From positions 2,542,001-2,606,000 of the forward strand of contig NZ_CP014007.2 in NCBI RefSeq assembly GCF_001658025.2: a stretch of 64,000 bases of DNA. Reading direction: 5' to 3'. This document shows positions 7,855 to 16,508 of this stretch, in pieces; positions within the stretch are counted from its first letter, which is position 1, and each line of letters opens with the position of its first letter. A program made the position numbers and the translations under genes. The notes beneath the pieces are model-generated. The model saw only the letters and a list, made by a program, of their open reading frames with translations. It searched no databases and was not told the DNA's origin. This DNA comes from Kosakonia oryzae (GTDB lineage: Bacteria; Pseudomonadota; Gammaproteobacteria; Enterobacterales; Enterobacteriaceae).

Positions 7855-9990
7855 TTATGCAGGTTTTTTTTGTGACGACTCTGAACATTCCAATGACAAC
7901 GCGAAAGATTTATGTTTAAGCAGCGCTGAAATCTTCTCGACGGGTTGCGGACGGGCAAACAGGAAACCCTGTAAAAAAGCACAGCCCATATTGGTGAGCA
8001 GCGCATGCTGTTCCGCCGTTTCGATTCCTTCGGCGACCACACGCATATTCATCGAGTGGGCAATGTCGATTATCGTCGAGACGATTTTCACGTTGCGGCT
8101 ATTTTCGCGAATATCTTTCACAAAACTTTTATCAATTTTGAGTTCAGTGGCAGGCAATTTTTTCAGCATCAGCATATTGGAATAACCGGTACCAAAATCA
8201 TCAATCGCCACCGTGATCCCCAACTGCGCGAACTGGGTCAGCAGATGAACGCTACGCTCAAGGTTTTTCAGCGCGGCGTTCTCGGTGATTTCCAGCGTCA
8301 GATGGGTCGGGTTGACATGGTAACGGGCCAAAGCATCGGTAACCTGTTCATAAATATCATGTTTTTCAAACTGGCTGGGCGAGAGATTGATCGCCAGTTT
8401 CAGATTGGGGAACCCCTGCGTATTCCAGTAATGTAACTGGCGACAGGCCGATTCGATCACCCACTGACCAACAGAGATAATCAGCCCGGTTTTTTCCAGC
8501 ATCGGTAGAAACGCTGCTGGCAGCAAAACCCCTTGTTGCGGATGACGCCAGCGCAGAAGGGCTTCGAATCCGGCAAGGGTTTGTTCGGGCGCGGTATATT
8601 GCGGCTGATACCAGAGTTCAAACTGATTGCGCGTCAGCGCCTGCGATAAATCTTGCAAGAACTGTGGCGCATCGGCGGTTTTTTGCGCCATTCCGGTATG
8701 ATAAATCGCCCAGCCGTTGCGACCTTCCTGCTTAACGCTGTACATGGCGGTGTCGGCTTTCAGCTTCAGCTCATGGGCATTTTCACCGTGCTCAGGATAA
8801 AAGCTCACCCCGGCGCTAAGCGATACATTGATAACGTGGCTTAATTCATAAAAAGGGTGCTGAATGGTGGCGATCAGGCGGCGAATCAGGGCGTCAATTT
8901 CTTCCTCGCTGGTCTGCGGCACCAGCAGCGTAAATTCGTCGCCGCCGAGTCTGGCCAGTGACATTTTGTCATTAATGCAGGCCGAAAGCCGTTCTGCCAC
9001 CGCGACCAGCAGCCGGTCGCCAATATGGTGCCCCCAGGCGTCATTCACCAGCTTGAAGCGATCCAGATCCATATAAATTAGCGCGAAGGTCGTCTGCTCT
9101 TCTGCTGCGCGATTCAGGCAGGAATCCAGCAAAATATCGAGCTGGATACGGTTCGCCAGCCCGGTGAGGGGATCATAATGCGCCTGTTTCTCCAGTTGCA
9201 GGTTTAACTGGCGCAGACTGTCGGTCAGGCGTGCTGTCCGCAATTGAGAATCGATCATCGAGATAAACAGCATGATGCCAAAAATCACCAGCGTTGTCGT
9301 GGCAACCCACAGCGACAACTCTTGCTCACCGACGCCGCGGCTCATGATATGTATCGCATCGCTACGCACGATAATGCCGAGCCCATCATTACTGAAGGTT
9401 GCGGCACTCATGCCGCTATAGTGCATGGCGCAAATGGCAATACCCATCACCAGTGAGGCAAAAACGCGATTAATAAAGACGCCATGTGTATTTTGCCGCA
9501 GGCTGAACGCCAGCCACAGTGCGACCCAGGCGCTGGCAATGCCAATCAGTAGCGACAGCACCACCAGCGGTATGTTCCAGTAAATACTGACGAAACTCAT
9601 CATTGCCGCCATGCCGATATAATGCATCGACACCACGCCGCTGCCGAGGACAAGAGTGGCGAAAAACAGGCGTTTTATCGGCAAGGTATGGCCGCTAACG
9701 GCGATATTGAGCGACAGCGTGGAGGCCAGTAAAGCAATAACAAATGAGAGGGTGGTTAATTCAAAATCATAATGCATCGTTATCGGCATTTTCATCGCCA
9801 GCATACCGACAAAATGCATTGACCAGATGCCCATACCCAAAGTGGCTCCACCAGAAATCCGCCAGAACAGGGCGCTACGAGGTTCTGAGTTCAGCACTTT
9901 ACCTGCGCTATCCAGTGCGACAAATGAGGCAATGAATGCCACCAAAAAAGAGATGCCGACCAGAATAGGGTCCCACGAAACATAGAGCAT
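7855..9990 (-). CDS. MHYT-GGDEF-EAL membrane c-di-GMP protein
   Basis: A 711-residue inner-membrane signalling protein. The first 245 residues form a seven-helix MHYT sensor with three repeats, MHFVGM (58), MHYIGM (122) and MHYSGM (189). This domain is proposed to bind copper and sense O2, CO or NO, as in Pseudomonas MucR and NbdA. A GGDEF domain follows with intact GGDEF at 349-353 but no RxxD site (NDKM instead). The EAL domain has EAL at 476-478, DDFGTG at 597-602, AEGIE near 653 and LQGFLFARP, so it looks catalytically competent. Net activity could be synthesis or breakdown. Its place directly upstream of dgcM suggests shared control of curli or biofilm. I know no K-12 orthologue. Confidence 0.9.
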   Translation of the reverse strand: MLYVSWDPILVGISFLVAFIASFVALDSAGKVLNSEPRSALFWRISGGATLGMGIWSMHFVGMLAMKMPITMHYDFELTTLSFVIALLASTLSLNIAVSGHTLPIKRLFFATLVLGSGVVSMHYIGMAAMMSFVSIYWNIPLVVLSLLIGIASAWVALWLAFSLRQNTHGVFINRVFASLVMGIAICAMHYSGMSAATFSNDGLGIIVRSDAIHIMSRGVGEQELSLWVATTTLVIFGIMLFISMIDSQLRTARLTDSLRQLNLQLEKQAHYDPLTGLANRIQLDILLDSCLNRAAEEQTTFALIYMDLDRFKLVNDAWGHHIGDRLLVAVAERLSACINDKMSLARLGGDEFTLLVPQTSEEEIDALIRRLIATIQHPFYELSHVINVSLSAGVSFYPEHGENAHELKLKADTAMYSVKQEGRNGWAIYHTGMAQKTADAPQFLQDLSQALTRNQFELWYQPQYTAPEQTLAGFEALLRWRHPQQGVLLPAAFLPMLEKTGLIISVGQWVIESACRQLHYWNTQGFPNLKLAINLSPSQFEKHDIYEQVTDALARYHVNPTHLTLEITENAALKNLERSVHLLTQFAQLGITVAIDDFGTGYSNMLMLKKLPATELKIDKSFVKDIRENSRNVKIVSTIIDIAHSMNMRVVAEGIETAEQHALLTNMGCAFLQGFLFARPQPVEKISALLKHKSFALSLECSESSQKKPA

Positions 9991-10427
9991 ATATCATCCA
10001 CGCAGGCAAAAGAGTTGATATGTAATCCTGGCACTAATTTTAGCAACTAACCTGATGAATTTAATGGTTGCGCTGAGTTTATTATTGCAAGGACAAATTA
10101 ATAAACATGGATCATCCTTTATTTATCGACATTAACAGCAGGAACTTAAAAAAATGAGTGATTTAAGCAAGGCTAAAACTAAATTAAGAAATATGCTGTG
10201 AGTGACGCTGTTTTTATATGATATATTTGGGTGGTGAATTCCGGTTTCAGAGCATTATAAGGCTGTTTGTGTTGGGTGAGATGTTGGTATGTAGATGAGT
10301 GCTATGACTTAATCGAAATTAATGTCATTTAGCCGTGAACATTGCGCAGTATCAATTTCGCCGTGTAAAAGTATATTCCGGATGCTATAACGATCTTACC
10401 TTCTTCCGCGGTTTGGTGGGTGTCACT
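9991..10427. other. AT-rich divergent intergenic region
   Basis: 437 bases separate the divergent MHYT-GGDEF-EAL gene and the short chemoreceptor gene. The DNA is AT-rich and contains poly-A/T runs. Apart from a 14-codon ATG frame at about 10154 with a poor ribosome site, I see no gene. No sigma-28 motif with correct spacing is present. It probably holds both promoters and may bind H-NS. Confidence 0.4.
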
Positions 10428-11618
10428 ATGTTAAGGCATATTAGTGTAAGGACTTTTATTATTTTATTTTTGCTCTCCTCTTTTATTCTCATGGAAGTTT
10501 TGGTGATCCTTCTCTCAAAAAATGTCACCCTACTTATGACTACCTCAGTCGTTTCAATTGCTTCGCTCACATTACTTTGGCTGTATATGACGCAATATTT
10601 AGTGACGCCGATTAATACCGTTAAAAAAAGCATAGAAGAAGTAACCTCAGGAAATCTTTCAATTGTTATTCCTGAATTTGGAAATAACTGCGCCGGTCGC
10701 TTAATACCCGGAATCAACTCACTTTGTGCCAGCATCGCTAATTTAGTCAGAGAAATTCGCTCCTCTTCAGATTCTGCCCTCAATCTTTCGGCTGAACTGG
10801 CCACGCGCAGCGCTGACCTCTCGGTTAAAACCGAGGAGCAATCTGCCGCGCTGGTACAGACCGCCTCCAGCATGGAACAGATGGCTTCCAGCACCAAAAA
10901 CAATGCTGACAATACGCGTATCGCCAGCTCCCGCGCGAAAGAGGCGACAAGCTGTGCGTTAAAAGGTGGGGATTTAATGGGGCAGGTCGCGAAAAATATG
11001 CAGTCAATTACTGAATGCGCCAATCAGATGACGGAGATTATTTCGATTATTGACGGTATCGCTTTTCAGACCAATATTCTGGCGCTCAATGCGGCGGTAG
11101 AGGCGGCGCGGGCAGGCGATCACGGGAAGGGGTTCTCCGTGGTGGCCGGTGAGGTGCGTAGCCTTGCGCATCGCAGCGCTGAGGCGGCGAAAAATATCAA
11201 ATCCCTGATTGCCGAAACGACAGATAACGTGACGCAGGGGGCGACGGTGGTGAACGAAGCAGAACAAAACATGCATGATATTGTTTCTGGCGCGAGCGTG
11301 GTCAGTAAGTTGATGGATGAAATTGCGGTCACGACGTTGCAACAGGAAAAAGGCATTTCGCAGATCACCCTGGCGTTGGCGGAGCTGGAAAAAGTGACAC
11401 AGAGCAACGTCACCACGGTTGATGAACTCGCCGGTTCCTCTGACGTGCTGAAACATCAGGTCGAGGAGTTACAAAAACGGACCGGTAAATTCCGTCTCAT
11501 CGAGGGCGCTCCGGTAGCACAAATGGCTGCAGAGATCGCGTTGCCGCCGGAAAAACAGCGCCAGCGCGTCAAAACGCCGATTTTGCGTAACCAGGAAAAT
11601 TACTGGCACTCCTTCTGA
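10428..11618 (+). CDS. Short methyl-accepting chemotaxis protein without periplasmic domain
   Basis: A 396-residue chemoreceptor. Two hydrophobic segments (about 9-29 and 35-57) are separated by only a few residues, so there is almost no periplasmic sensor. A HAMP-like linker and a full MCP signalling domain follow, with the conserved hairpin tip [21 protein letters not shown] and flanking methylation helices. The C-terminus ends NYWHSF, resembling but not matching the NWETF docking pentapeptide for CheR/CheB. The start MLRHISVRTF follows GGTGGG; an ATG 93 bases upstream would add a charged, unlikely N-terminus. The first about 350 bases are AT-rich and the rest has normal composition, suggesting a chimera. 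It may sense an internal or membrane signal or partner another receptor. Confidence 0.85.
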   Translation: MLRHISVRTFIILFLLSSFILMEVLVILLSKNVTLLMTTSVVSIASLTLLWLYMTQYLVTPINTVKKSIEEVTSGNLSIVIPEFGNNCAGRLIPGINSLCASIANLVREIRSSSDSALNLSAELATRSADLSVKTEEQSAALVQTASSMEQMASSTKNNADNTRIASSRAKEATSCALKGGDLMGQVAKNMQSITECANQMTEIISIIDGIAFQTNILALNAAVEAARAGDHGKGFSVVAGEVRSLAHRSAEAAKNIKSLIAETTDNVTQGATVVNEAEQNMHDIVSGASVVSKLMDEIAVTTLQQEKGISQITLALAELEKVTQSNVTTVDELAGSSDVLKHQVEELQKRTGKFRLIEGAPVAQMAAEIALPPEKQRQRVKTPILRNQENYWHSF

Positions 11619-11640
11619 AGATATTCGCACTGCACAACAA

Positions 11641-11667
11641 GGCCCGGGAAACCGGGTCTTTTATTTG
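11641..11667 (+). terminator. Terminator after the short chemoreceptor
   Basis: CCCGG (11643-11647) and CCGGG (11652-11656) form a short GC stem with a GAAA tetraloop, followed by TCTTTTATTT. It is located 24 bases after the stop codon. Confidence 0.65.
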
Positions 11668-11765
11668 CAGTGTGCATGAATTTGTTAACAAATTCAGCGT
11701 GATGATTGCTTAAGATTCTCATCCGGCTAGACTGACAGCAATACCTTGCTGATTTTGGAGGCGCT

Positions 11766-12749
11766 GTGGAAGTACTAAAAGGCTCCGGTGTGAATGTCCC
11801 GGATGCGGTTTTTGCGTGGCGGCTGGATGGGAAAGGCGGCGTTAAGCCGCTCGAAGATAATGACACGATTACTGAGCAAACACCGTGCTGGGTGCATTTG
11901 AATTACACCAATCAGGAGAGCGCACAATGGCTGGCCTCCACGCCATTGCTGCCGAACAGCGCGCGTGATGCGCTTTCCGGCGAAAGTACGCGTCCGCGCG
12001 TCAACCGGCTGGGCGAGGGAACGTTAATTACGCTGCGCTGTATTAATGGCAGCACCGATGAACGCCCCGACCAGCTCGTGGCCGTGCGGTTATACATGGA
12101 TTCGCGGATGATTGTCTCTACGCGTCAACGTAAGGTCATGGCGCTGGATGATGTGGTCAGGGATCTGGAAGAGGGTTCCGGTCCGACGGATACCGGCGCC
12201 TGGCTGGTGGATGTTTGCGATGCGTTGACCGATCACGCCAGCGAATTTATTGAATCCTTGCACGACAGGATAATCGATCTGGAAGATAACCTGCTCGATC
12301 AGCAAATTCCGCCGCGGGGAATTCTGGCGCTGCTGCGTAAACAGCTCATTGTTATGCGCCGCTATATGGCGCCGCAGCGCGATGTCTTTTCCCGGCTGGC
12401 CAGTGAACGCCTGGCGTGGATGAGCGACGATCAGCGCCGTCGGATGCAGGATATCGCCGATCGTCTCGGGCGCGGCCTGGATGAGATCGATGCCTGCATT
12501 GCACGTACGGCGGTGATGACCGATGAGATCACACAGGTGATGCAGGAGTCGCTGGCGCGACGCACTTATACCATGTCGTTGATGGCAATGGTTTTTCTGC
12601 CGAGCACCTTTCTTACCGGCTTGTTTGGCGTCAATCTGGGCGGCATTCCAGGCGGCGGCTGGCAATTTGGCTTTTCAATCTTCTGTGTGATGTTGGTGGT
12701 ACTGATCGGCGGTGTTACCTGGTGGTTGCATCGTAGTAACTGGCTGTAA
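11766..12749 (+). CDS. zntB: ZntB, zinc transporter of the CorA family
   Basis: ZntB is an inner-membrane zinc transporter of the CorA/MIT family, first described as efflux and later as proton-driven uptake. The 327 residues align along the full length with E. coli ZntB. It has a large cytoplasmic N-terminal funnel domain and two C-terminal membrane segments (about 268-288 and 300-320) joined by the signature LFGVNLGG, the GxN motif of the family. The start is a GTG after TTGGAGG. It precedes fnrS, as in E. coli. Confidence 0.96.
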   Translation: MEVLKGSGVNVPDAVFAWRLDGKGGVKPLEDNDTITEQTPCWVHLNYTNQESAQWLASTPLLPNSARDALSGESTRPRVNRLGEGTLITLRCINGSTDERPDQLVAVRLYMDSRMIVSTRQRKVMALDDVVRDLEEGSGPTDTGAWLVDVCDALTDHASEFIESLHDRIIDLEDNLLDQQIPPRGILALLRKQLIVMRRYMAPQRDVFSRLASERLAWMSDDQRRRMQDIADRLGRGLDEIDACIARTAVMTDEITQVMQESLARRTYTMSLMAMVFLPSTFLTGLFGVNLGGIPGGGWQFGFSIFCVMLVVLIGGVTWWLHRSNWL

Positions 12750-12795
12750 AATTTCACTTTTTTAACATTTTTTGAACATAAAAACGCCAGATAAT

Positions 12796-12844
12796 TTGAG
12801 CGAGGTCAATAAACACAATACCTATTCAGGGCAATATTTCCCTC
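12796..12844 (+). promoter_or_regulatory. FNR site and promoter of fnrS
   Basis: TTGAG-CGAG-GTCAA (12796-12809) is an FNR half-site pair close to TTGAT-N4-ATCAA. Its centre is about 42 bases before the expected FnrS start at 12845, a class II position. AATATT (12833-12838) serves as -10. In E. coli fnrS is activated by FNR, and this layout predicts the same. Confidence 0.8.
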
Positions 12845-12965
12845 GCAGGTGAATGCAACGTCAAGCGATGGGCGTTGCGCTCCATATTGTCTTACTTCCT
12901 TTTTTGAATTACTGCATAGCACAATTGATTCGTACGACGCCGACTTAATGAGTCGGCTTTTTTTT
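12845..12965 (+). ncRNA. fnrS: FnrS, anaerobically induced small RNA
   Basis: FnrS is an Hfq-dependent small RNA that represses aerobic-metabolism mRNAs under anaerobiosis. The sequence from GCAGGTGAATGCAACGTCAA to the terminator is almost identical to the E. coli RNA as I recall it. Included are the 5' hairpin, the unpaired middle GTCTTACTTCC, and the terminator GCCGACT-TAATG-AGTCGGC with a U-run of eight or nine. Length is about 121 nt. It lies between zntB and dbpA as in E. coli. Confidence 0.95.
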
Positions 12966-13021
12966 GCCTCTTTTTTACCTGCGTCTACCCTTAACAGGTA
13001 TCTCACGTAAAGGAGGCGATG

Positions 13022-13189
13022 ATGACTACACGCAATTCCTCATATCTCAGCGATCCGGTTCCGACCGATCCGATCCCGATTCCCGATCCTATTCCACATC
13101 CGCAACCGATGCCGGACCCACCGCCGGATGAAGAACCCATTAAGATGTCGCGAAAACAGGGCAGATCTGAGAGGATACGCGCCTGCTGA
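13022..13189 (+). CDS. ynaL: Proline-rich microprotein, YnaL-like
   Basis: A 55-residue frame between fnrS and dbpA. It starts five bases after a strong GGAGG (12-16 of block 13001); the ATG one codon earlier leaves only two bases of spacing. The middle is a run of Pro-Asp-type dipeptides (residues 12-38, such as DPIPIPDPIPHPQP), followed by a basic tail ending RIRAC. It has no signal peptide or membrane segment. It resembles the small E. coli protein YnaL at the same position as I remember it. Function is unknown. Confidence 0.65.
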   Translation: MTTRNSSYLSDPVPTDPIPIPDPIPHPQPMPDPPPDEEPIKMSRKQGRSERIRAC

Positions 13190-13218
13190 TCTCAGCCTTT
13201 TTATCGCGAGACTTTACT

Positions 13219-14589
13219 GTGACCGCTTTTTCAACCTTAAATGCTTTGCCCGCCGCCCAGATCGAGAATCTTAAGGATCTGGGCTATCTCTCTATGACTC
13301 CCGTCCAGGCTGCTGCACTGCCTGCCATTCTCGCCGGAAAAGATGTTCGCGTGCAGGCAAAAACAGGCAGTGGCAAAACAGCGGCGTTTGGGCTGGGCTT
13401 ATTGCAACATATTGATGCCAGCCGTTTTCAGACGCAGTCGCTGGTTTTATGCCCGACGCGTGAGCTGGCCGATCAGGTCGCCAGCGAGTTACGCCGCCTG
13501 GCACGCTATATGCCCAATATCAAAGTGCTGACTCTCTGCGGCGGCCAGCCATTTGGCGCGCAGCGCGATTCATTACAGCATGCGCCGCACATTATTGTTG
13601 CCACGCCGGGGCGTTTGCTCGATCACCTGCAAAAAAACACCGTTACCCTGGATAGCCTGCAAACGCTGGTGATGGACGAAGCCGATCGTATGCTCGACAT
13701 GGGATTCAGCGAGGCGATTGATGACGTTATCCGTTTTGCGCCTGCCTCACGGCAGACCCTGCTGTTTTCAGCCACCTGGCCGGAAGCGATTGCCGCCATC
13801 AGTGGCCGCGTCCAGCGCGACCCGGAAACCATTGAAATCGATAGCGTCGATGCGCTGCCCGCCGTTGAACAGCAGTTCTTTGAGGTTTCCCGTCAGGGCA
13901 AAGCCGCGTTGTTGCAAAAGCTCTTAAGCGAGCACCGTCCGGCTTCCTGTGTGGTGTTCTGTAATACCAAAAAAGATTGTCAGGAGGTGTGCGATGCGCT
14001 GAACGCCGCGGGGCAGAACGCACTGGCGCTGCATGGCGATCTGGAACAGCGCGACCGCGATCAAACGCTGGTGCGTTTTGCCAATGGTAGCGCACGCGTG
14101 CTGGTAGCGACCGATGTCGCTGCGCGTGGTCTCGACATTAAATCGCTGGAGCTGGTGGTGAACTACGAGCTGGCGTGGGATCCGGAAGTACACGTGCACC
14201 GTATCGGACGTACCGCGCGCGCCGGTAAGAGCGGCCTTGCCATCAGTTTCTGTGCGCCGGAAGAGGCGCAGCGCGCCAACATTCTCGCGGAAATGCTGCA
14301 ACTGAAGCTGAACTGGTACAACGCACCGGCTAACGTCAAAGTGGTGCCGCTGGAAGCAGAAATGGCCACGCTGTGCATTGACGGCGGTAAAAAAGCCAAA
14401 ATGCGTCCCGGCGATGTGCTGGGCGCGCTGACCGGCGATATGGGGCTGGATGGCGCGGACATCGGTAAAATCACCGTGCATCCGTCGCATGTGTATGTGG
14501 CTGTTCGCCGGAGCGTGGCGCGTGAGGCGTGGAAGCAGTTACAGAACGGGAAGATTAAAGGCAAAAGCTGCCGCGTACGGCTGTTGTAA
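13219..14589 (+). CDS. dbpA: DbpA, DEAD-box RNA helicase for 23S rRNA
   Basis: DbpA is an ATP-dependent RNA helicase that binds hairpin 92 of 23S rRNA and acts in 50S subunit assembly. The 456 residues contain AKTGSGKT (47-54), PTRELA, GG, TPGRLLD, DEADRMLD (153 on), SAT, and HRIGRTARAGKSG. The C-terminal RNA-binding domain (about 380-456) gives its specificity. The start is GTG, as the family N-terminus MTAFSTLNALP requires. Gene order and sequence match E. coli. Confidence 0.97.
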   Translation: MTAFSTLNALPAAQIENLKDLGYLSMTPVQAAALPAILAGKDVRVQAKTGSGKTAAFGLGLLQHIDASRFQTQSLVLCPTRELADQVASELRRLARYMPNIKVLTLCGGQPFGAQRDSLQHAPHIIVATPGRLLDHLQKNTVTLDSLQTLVMDEADRMLDMGFSEAIDDVIRFAPASRQTLLFSATWPEAIAAISGRVQRDPETIEIDSVDALPAVEQQFFEVSRQGKAALLQKLLSEHRPASCVVFCNTKKDCQEVCDALNAAGQNALALHGDLEQRDRDQTLVRFANGSARVLVATDVAARGLDIKSLELVVNYELAWDPEVHVHRIGRTARAGKSGLAISFCAPEEAQRANILAEMLQLKLNWYNAPANVKVVPLEAEMATLCIDGGKKAKMRPGDVLGALTGDMGLDGADIGKITVHPSHVYVAVRRSVAREAWKQLQNGKIKGKSCRVRLL

Positions 14590-14592
14590 AAT

Positions 14593-14621
14593 CCGCCTCT
14601 CTGCACGCAGCAGAGAGGCGG
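14593..14621. terminator. Bidirectional hairpin between dbpA and ttcA
   Basis: A perfect 12-bp stem CCGCCTCTCTGC/GCAGAGAGGCGG (14593-14604 with 14610-14621, 5-base loop) lies between the convergent genes. It has short T-rich stretches on both sides. It probably ends both transcripts. Confidence 0.75.
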
Positions 14622-14625
14622 TGAT

Positions 14626-15561
14626 TTATTTCACTTCAATGACGTTAAGACGCAGTTCATCGAGCTGCGCGTCATCTTCTTCCGGCTGCCAGCCAGCCGG
14701 CTGCAACGGGATCTCTTCGCGGTCAAACGCCAGATCGCCGCCGTTGACCACTTCCGAGCCGTGCGTAATGCCTTTGAAATCAAACAGGTTGACATCGCTG
14801 AGATGCGACGGCACCACGTTCTGCATGGCGCTGAACATGGTTTCGATGCGCCCCGGATAACGTTTGTCCCAGTCACGCAGCATATCGGCAATCACCTGGC
14901 GTTGCAGGTTCGGCTGCGAACCACAAAGGTTGCACGGAATGATCGGGAAACCTTTCGCTTCTGAGAAACGCTCAATATCTTTTTCACGGCAGTAAGCCAG
15001 CGGGCGGATCACAATGTGCTTGCCGTCATCGCTCATCAGCTTCGGCGGCATGCCTTTCATTTTCCCGCCGTAGAACATATTCAAAAACAGCGTTTGCAGG
15101 ATGTCATCGCGGTGATGGCCCAGCGCAATCTTGGTCGCGCCCAGTTCGCTCGCCGTACGATAGAGAATTCCACGACGCAGGCGTGAACAGAGAGAACAGG
15201 TGGTTTTGCCTTCCGGGATCTTCTCTTTCACAATGCCGTAAGTGTTCTCTTCCACGATTTTGTACTCAACGCCGAGCGAATCCAGATACTGCGGCAGAAT
15301 ATGCTCCGGGAAACCCGGTTGTTTCTGGTCGAGGTTGACTGCCACCAGCGAAAAATTGACCGGCGCGCTTTGTTGCAGGTTACGCAGAATTTCCAGCATC
15401 GTGTAGCTGTCTTTGCCGCCGGAAAGACAGACCATGATGCGGTCGCCTTCTTCAATCATATTGAAGTCGGCAATGGCTTCGCCGACGTTACGGCGCAGAC
15501 GTTTTTGCAGTTTATTCAGGTTGTACTGCTCTTTTTTGCTAATTTCTTGATTTTGCGACAT
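14626..15561 (-). CDS. ttcA: TtcA, tRNA 2-thiocytidine(32) synthetase
   Basis: TtcA thiolates cytidine 32 in certain tRNAs using ATP and an Fe-S cluster. The 311 residues include the PP-loop SGGKDS (47-52) and two CxxC motifs, Cys122/Cys125 (TTCSLC) and Cys210/Cys213 (PCNLCG), needed for cluster binding. It is near-identical to E. coli TtcA. In K-12 the Rac prophage integrates in this gene; here it is uninterrupted. Confidence 0.97.
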   Translation of the reverse strand: MSQNQEISKKEQYNLNKLQKRLRRNVGEAIADFNMIEEGDRIMVCLSGGKDSYTMLEILRNLQQSAPVNFSLVAVNLDQKQPGFPEHILPQYLDSLGVEYKIVEENTYGIVKEKIPEGKTTCSLCSRLRRGILYRTASELGATKIALGHHRDDILQTLFLNMFYGGKMKGMPPKLMSDDGKHIVIRPLAYCREKDIERFSEAKGFPIIPCNLCGSQPNLQRQVIADMLRDWDKRYPGRIETMFSAMQNVVPSHLSDVNLFDFKGITHGSEVVNGGDLAFDREEIPLQPAGWQPEEDDAQLDELRLNVIEVK

Positions 15562-15781
15562 GAAAAAGGCTCAATTCCGGTTTTTAGCGCCAGCCGGCAA
15601 GGCACCGCTGACAGACATACGCTATTAGGGCTGGATTGTAGCAATGATTTGCCGCGGAGGCATTTTTCATTTTGAGTGATCAAGTGTGCGGATTTGCTGC
15701 GGGATGTTGCCCAGGCGGCACAAGGGCAGCACGCCTGAATCTTACGCAGCAGAAGATTATGTGGCTCACAATTAATTACGC

Positions 15782-16105
15782 TCACTCCTGCATCTGAAAC
15801 GAATACTCTTTTTCAACCCGGCAGATGCGCGTGGTGAAGGAGTGATACCACTTTTCCCGTCCGCTTTTTTGCGCCAGCACGTGCTCCGCGTTTGCTTTCC
15901 AGTTTTTAATCGCATCAAGCGACTCCCAGTATGAGACGGTAATTCCCACTTCCTCGCGTGCGGATTCGACACCGAGAAAACCTGGCTGGTTAACCGCCAG
16001 TTCCATCATGCGATCGGACATTGCGCCATAACCGTCATCAACCGCGGTGCGCACGGAGGTAAAAATCACGGCGTAATAGGGCGTGGAAGGGCTATTTTTT
16101 GACAT
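15782..16105 (-). CDS. Antibiotic biosynthesis monooxygenase-like (ABM) protein
   Basis: A 107-residue soluble protein with the ferredoxin-like alpha-beta barrel pattern of the ABM/heme-degrading monooxygenase superfamily. Typical parts are YYAVIFTSVRT, then GFLGVESAR, VSYWESLDAIKNWK, and a terminal strand (ICRVEKEYSF). Members act as small dimeric oxygenases or have unknown roles, so no substrate can be named. The gene is probably monocistronic between ttcA and a KTSC protein. Confidence 0.8.
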   Translation of the reverse strand: MSKNSPSTPYYAVIFTSVRTAVDDGYGAMSDRMMELAVNQPGFLGVESAREEVGITVSYWESLDAIKNWKANAEHVLAQKSGREKWYHSFTTRICRVEKEYSFQMQE

Positions 16106-16174
16106 CGTGGTTTCCGTTATAAGGGTGAAAAACCTTATCCTGACAGATTAGAAGAACGGCGGGCAGCTACCTGT

Positions 16175-16387
16175 TCAGGCGACTTTTTTTTCGGGGAATT
16201 TCCCTTTGACCACGCCATCATAAAAGCGGCCTTTCGAGACGACGGTCAGAAACACCGTAAAGATCCGCTCCGGAACGTTCTGATATTGATAAATGCTTTT
16301 ATCGTGAAAACAGATTTCGAGCGTGAGGCTGCGGCTGTCATAACCAATGGATGAAATGCGTGATGAGGTTACGGGATGATGTCGCAT
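16175..16387 (-). CDS. KTSC-domain small protein
   Basis: A 70-residue protein that fits the KTSC domain: S-SSRISSIGYDSRSLTLEICF, IYQYQNVPERIF and a GRFYDGVVKGKFP-type end. KTSC domains occur alone or fused to lysyl-tRNA synthetase-like or phage proteins, and their role is unknown. The start is well supported by AAGGAG eight bases upstream. It lies between nifJ and the ABM gene, all on the minus strand. Confidence 0.8.
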   Translation of the reverse strand: MRHHPVTSSRISSIGYDSRSLTLEICFHDKSIYQYQNVPERIFTVFLTVVSKGRFYDGVVKGKFPEKKVA

Positions 16388-16464
16388 GCTGTTCGCTCCT
16401 TGCCGCCCGGGAAAACTGATTATTAACGCAGCTTGCGGATGGTGTCATGCGAAATCCATGCGTT

Positions 16465-16497
16465 AAAAAAGCCACCGGCGTTAACCGGTGGCTTTTT
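16465..16497. terminator. Terminator after nifJ
   Basis: GCCACCGG (16471-16478) pairs with CCGGTGGC (16485-16492). It is flanked by AAAAAA on the left and TTTTT on the right, so it works on both strands. On the minus strand it ends nifJ. Confidence 0.88.
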
Positions 16498-16508
16498 AGG
16501 CAGTTCGC

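Noticed and set aside
10366-10400. Possible sigma-28 promoter before the short chemoreceptor
   Set aside because: TAAA and GCTATAA-like elements are present but the spacing is short by one or two bases and the -10 has only about five matches.
12806-13006. 66-codon minus-strand frame
   Set aside because: Lies antisense to FnrS and its terminator.
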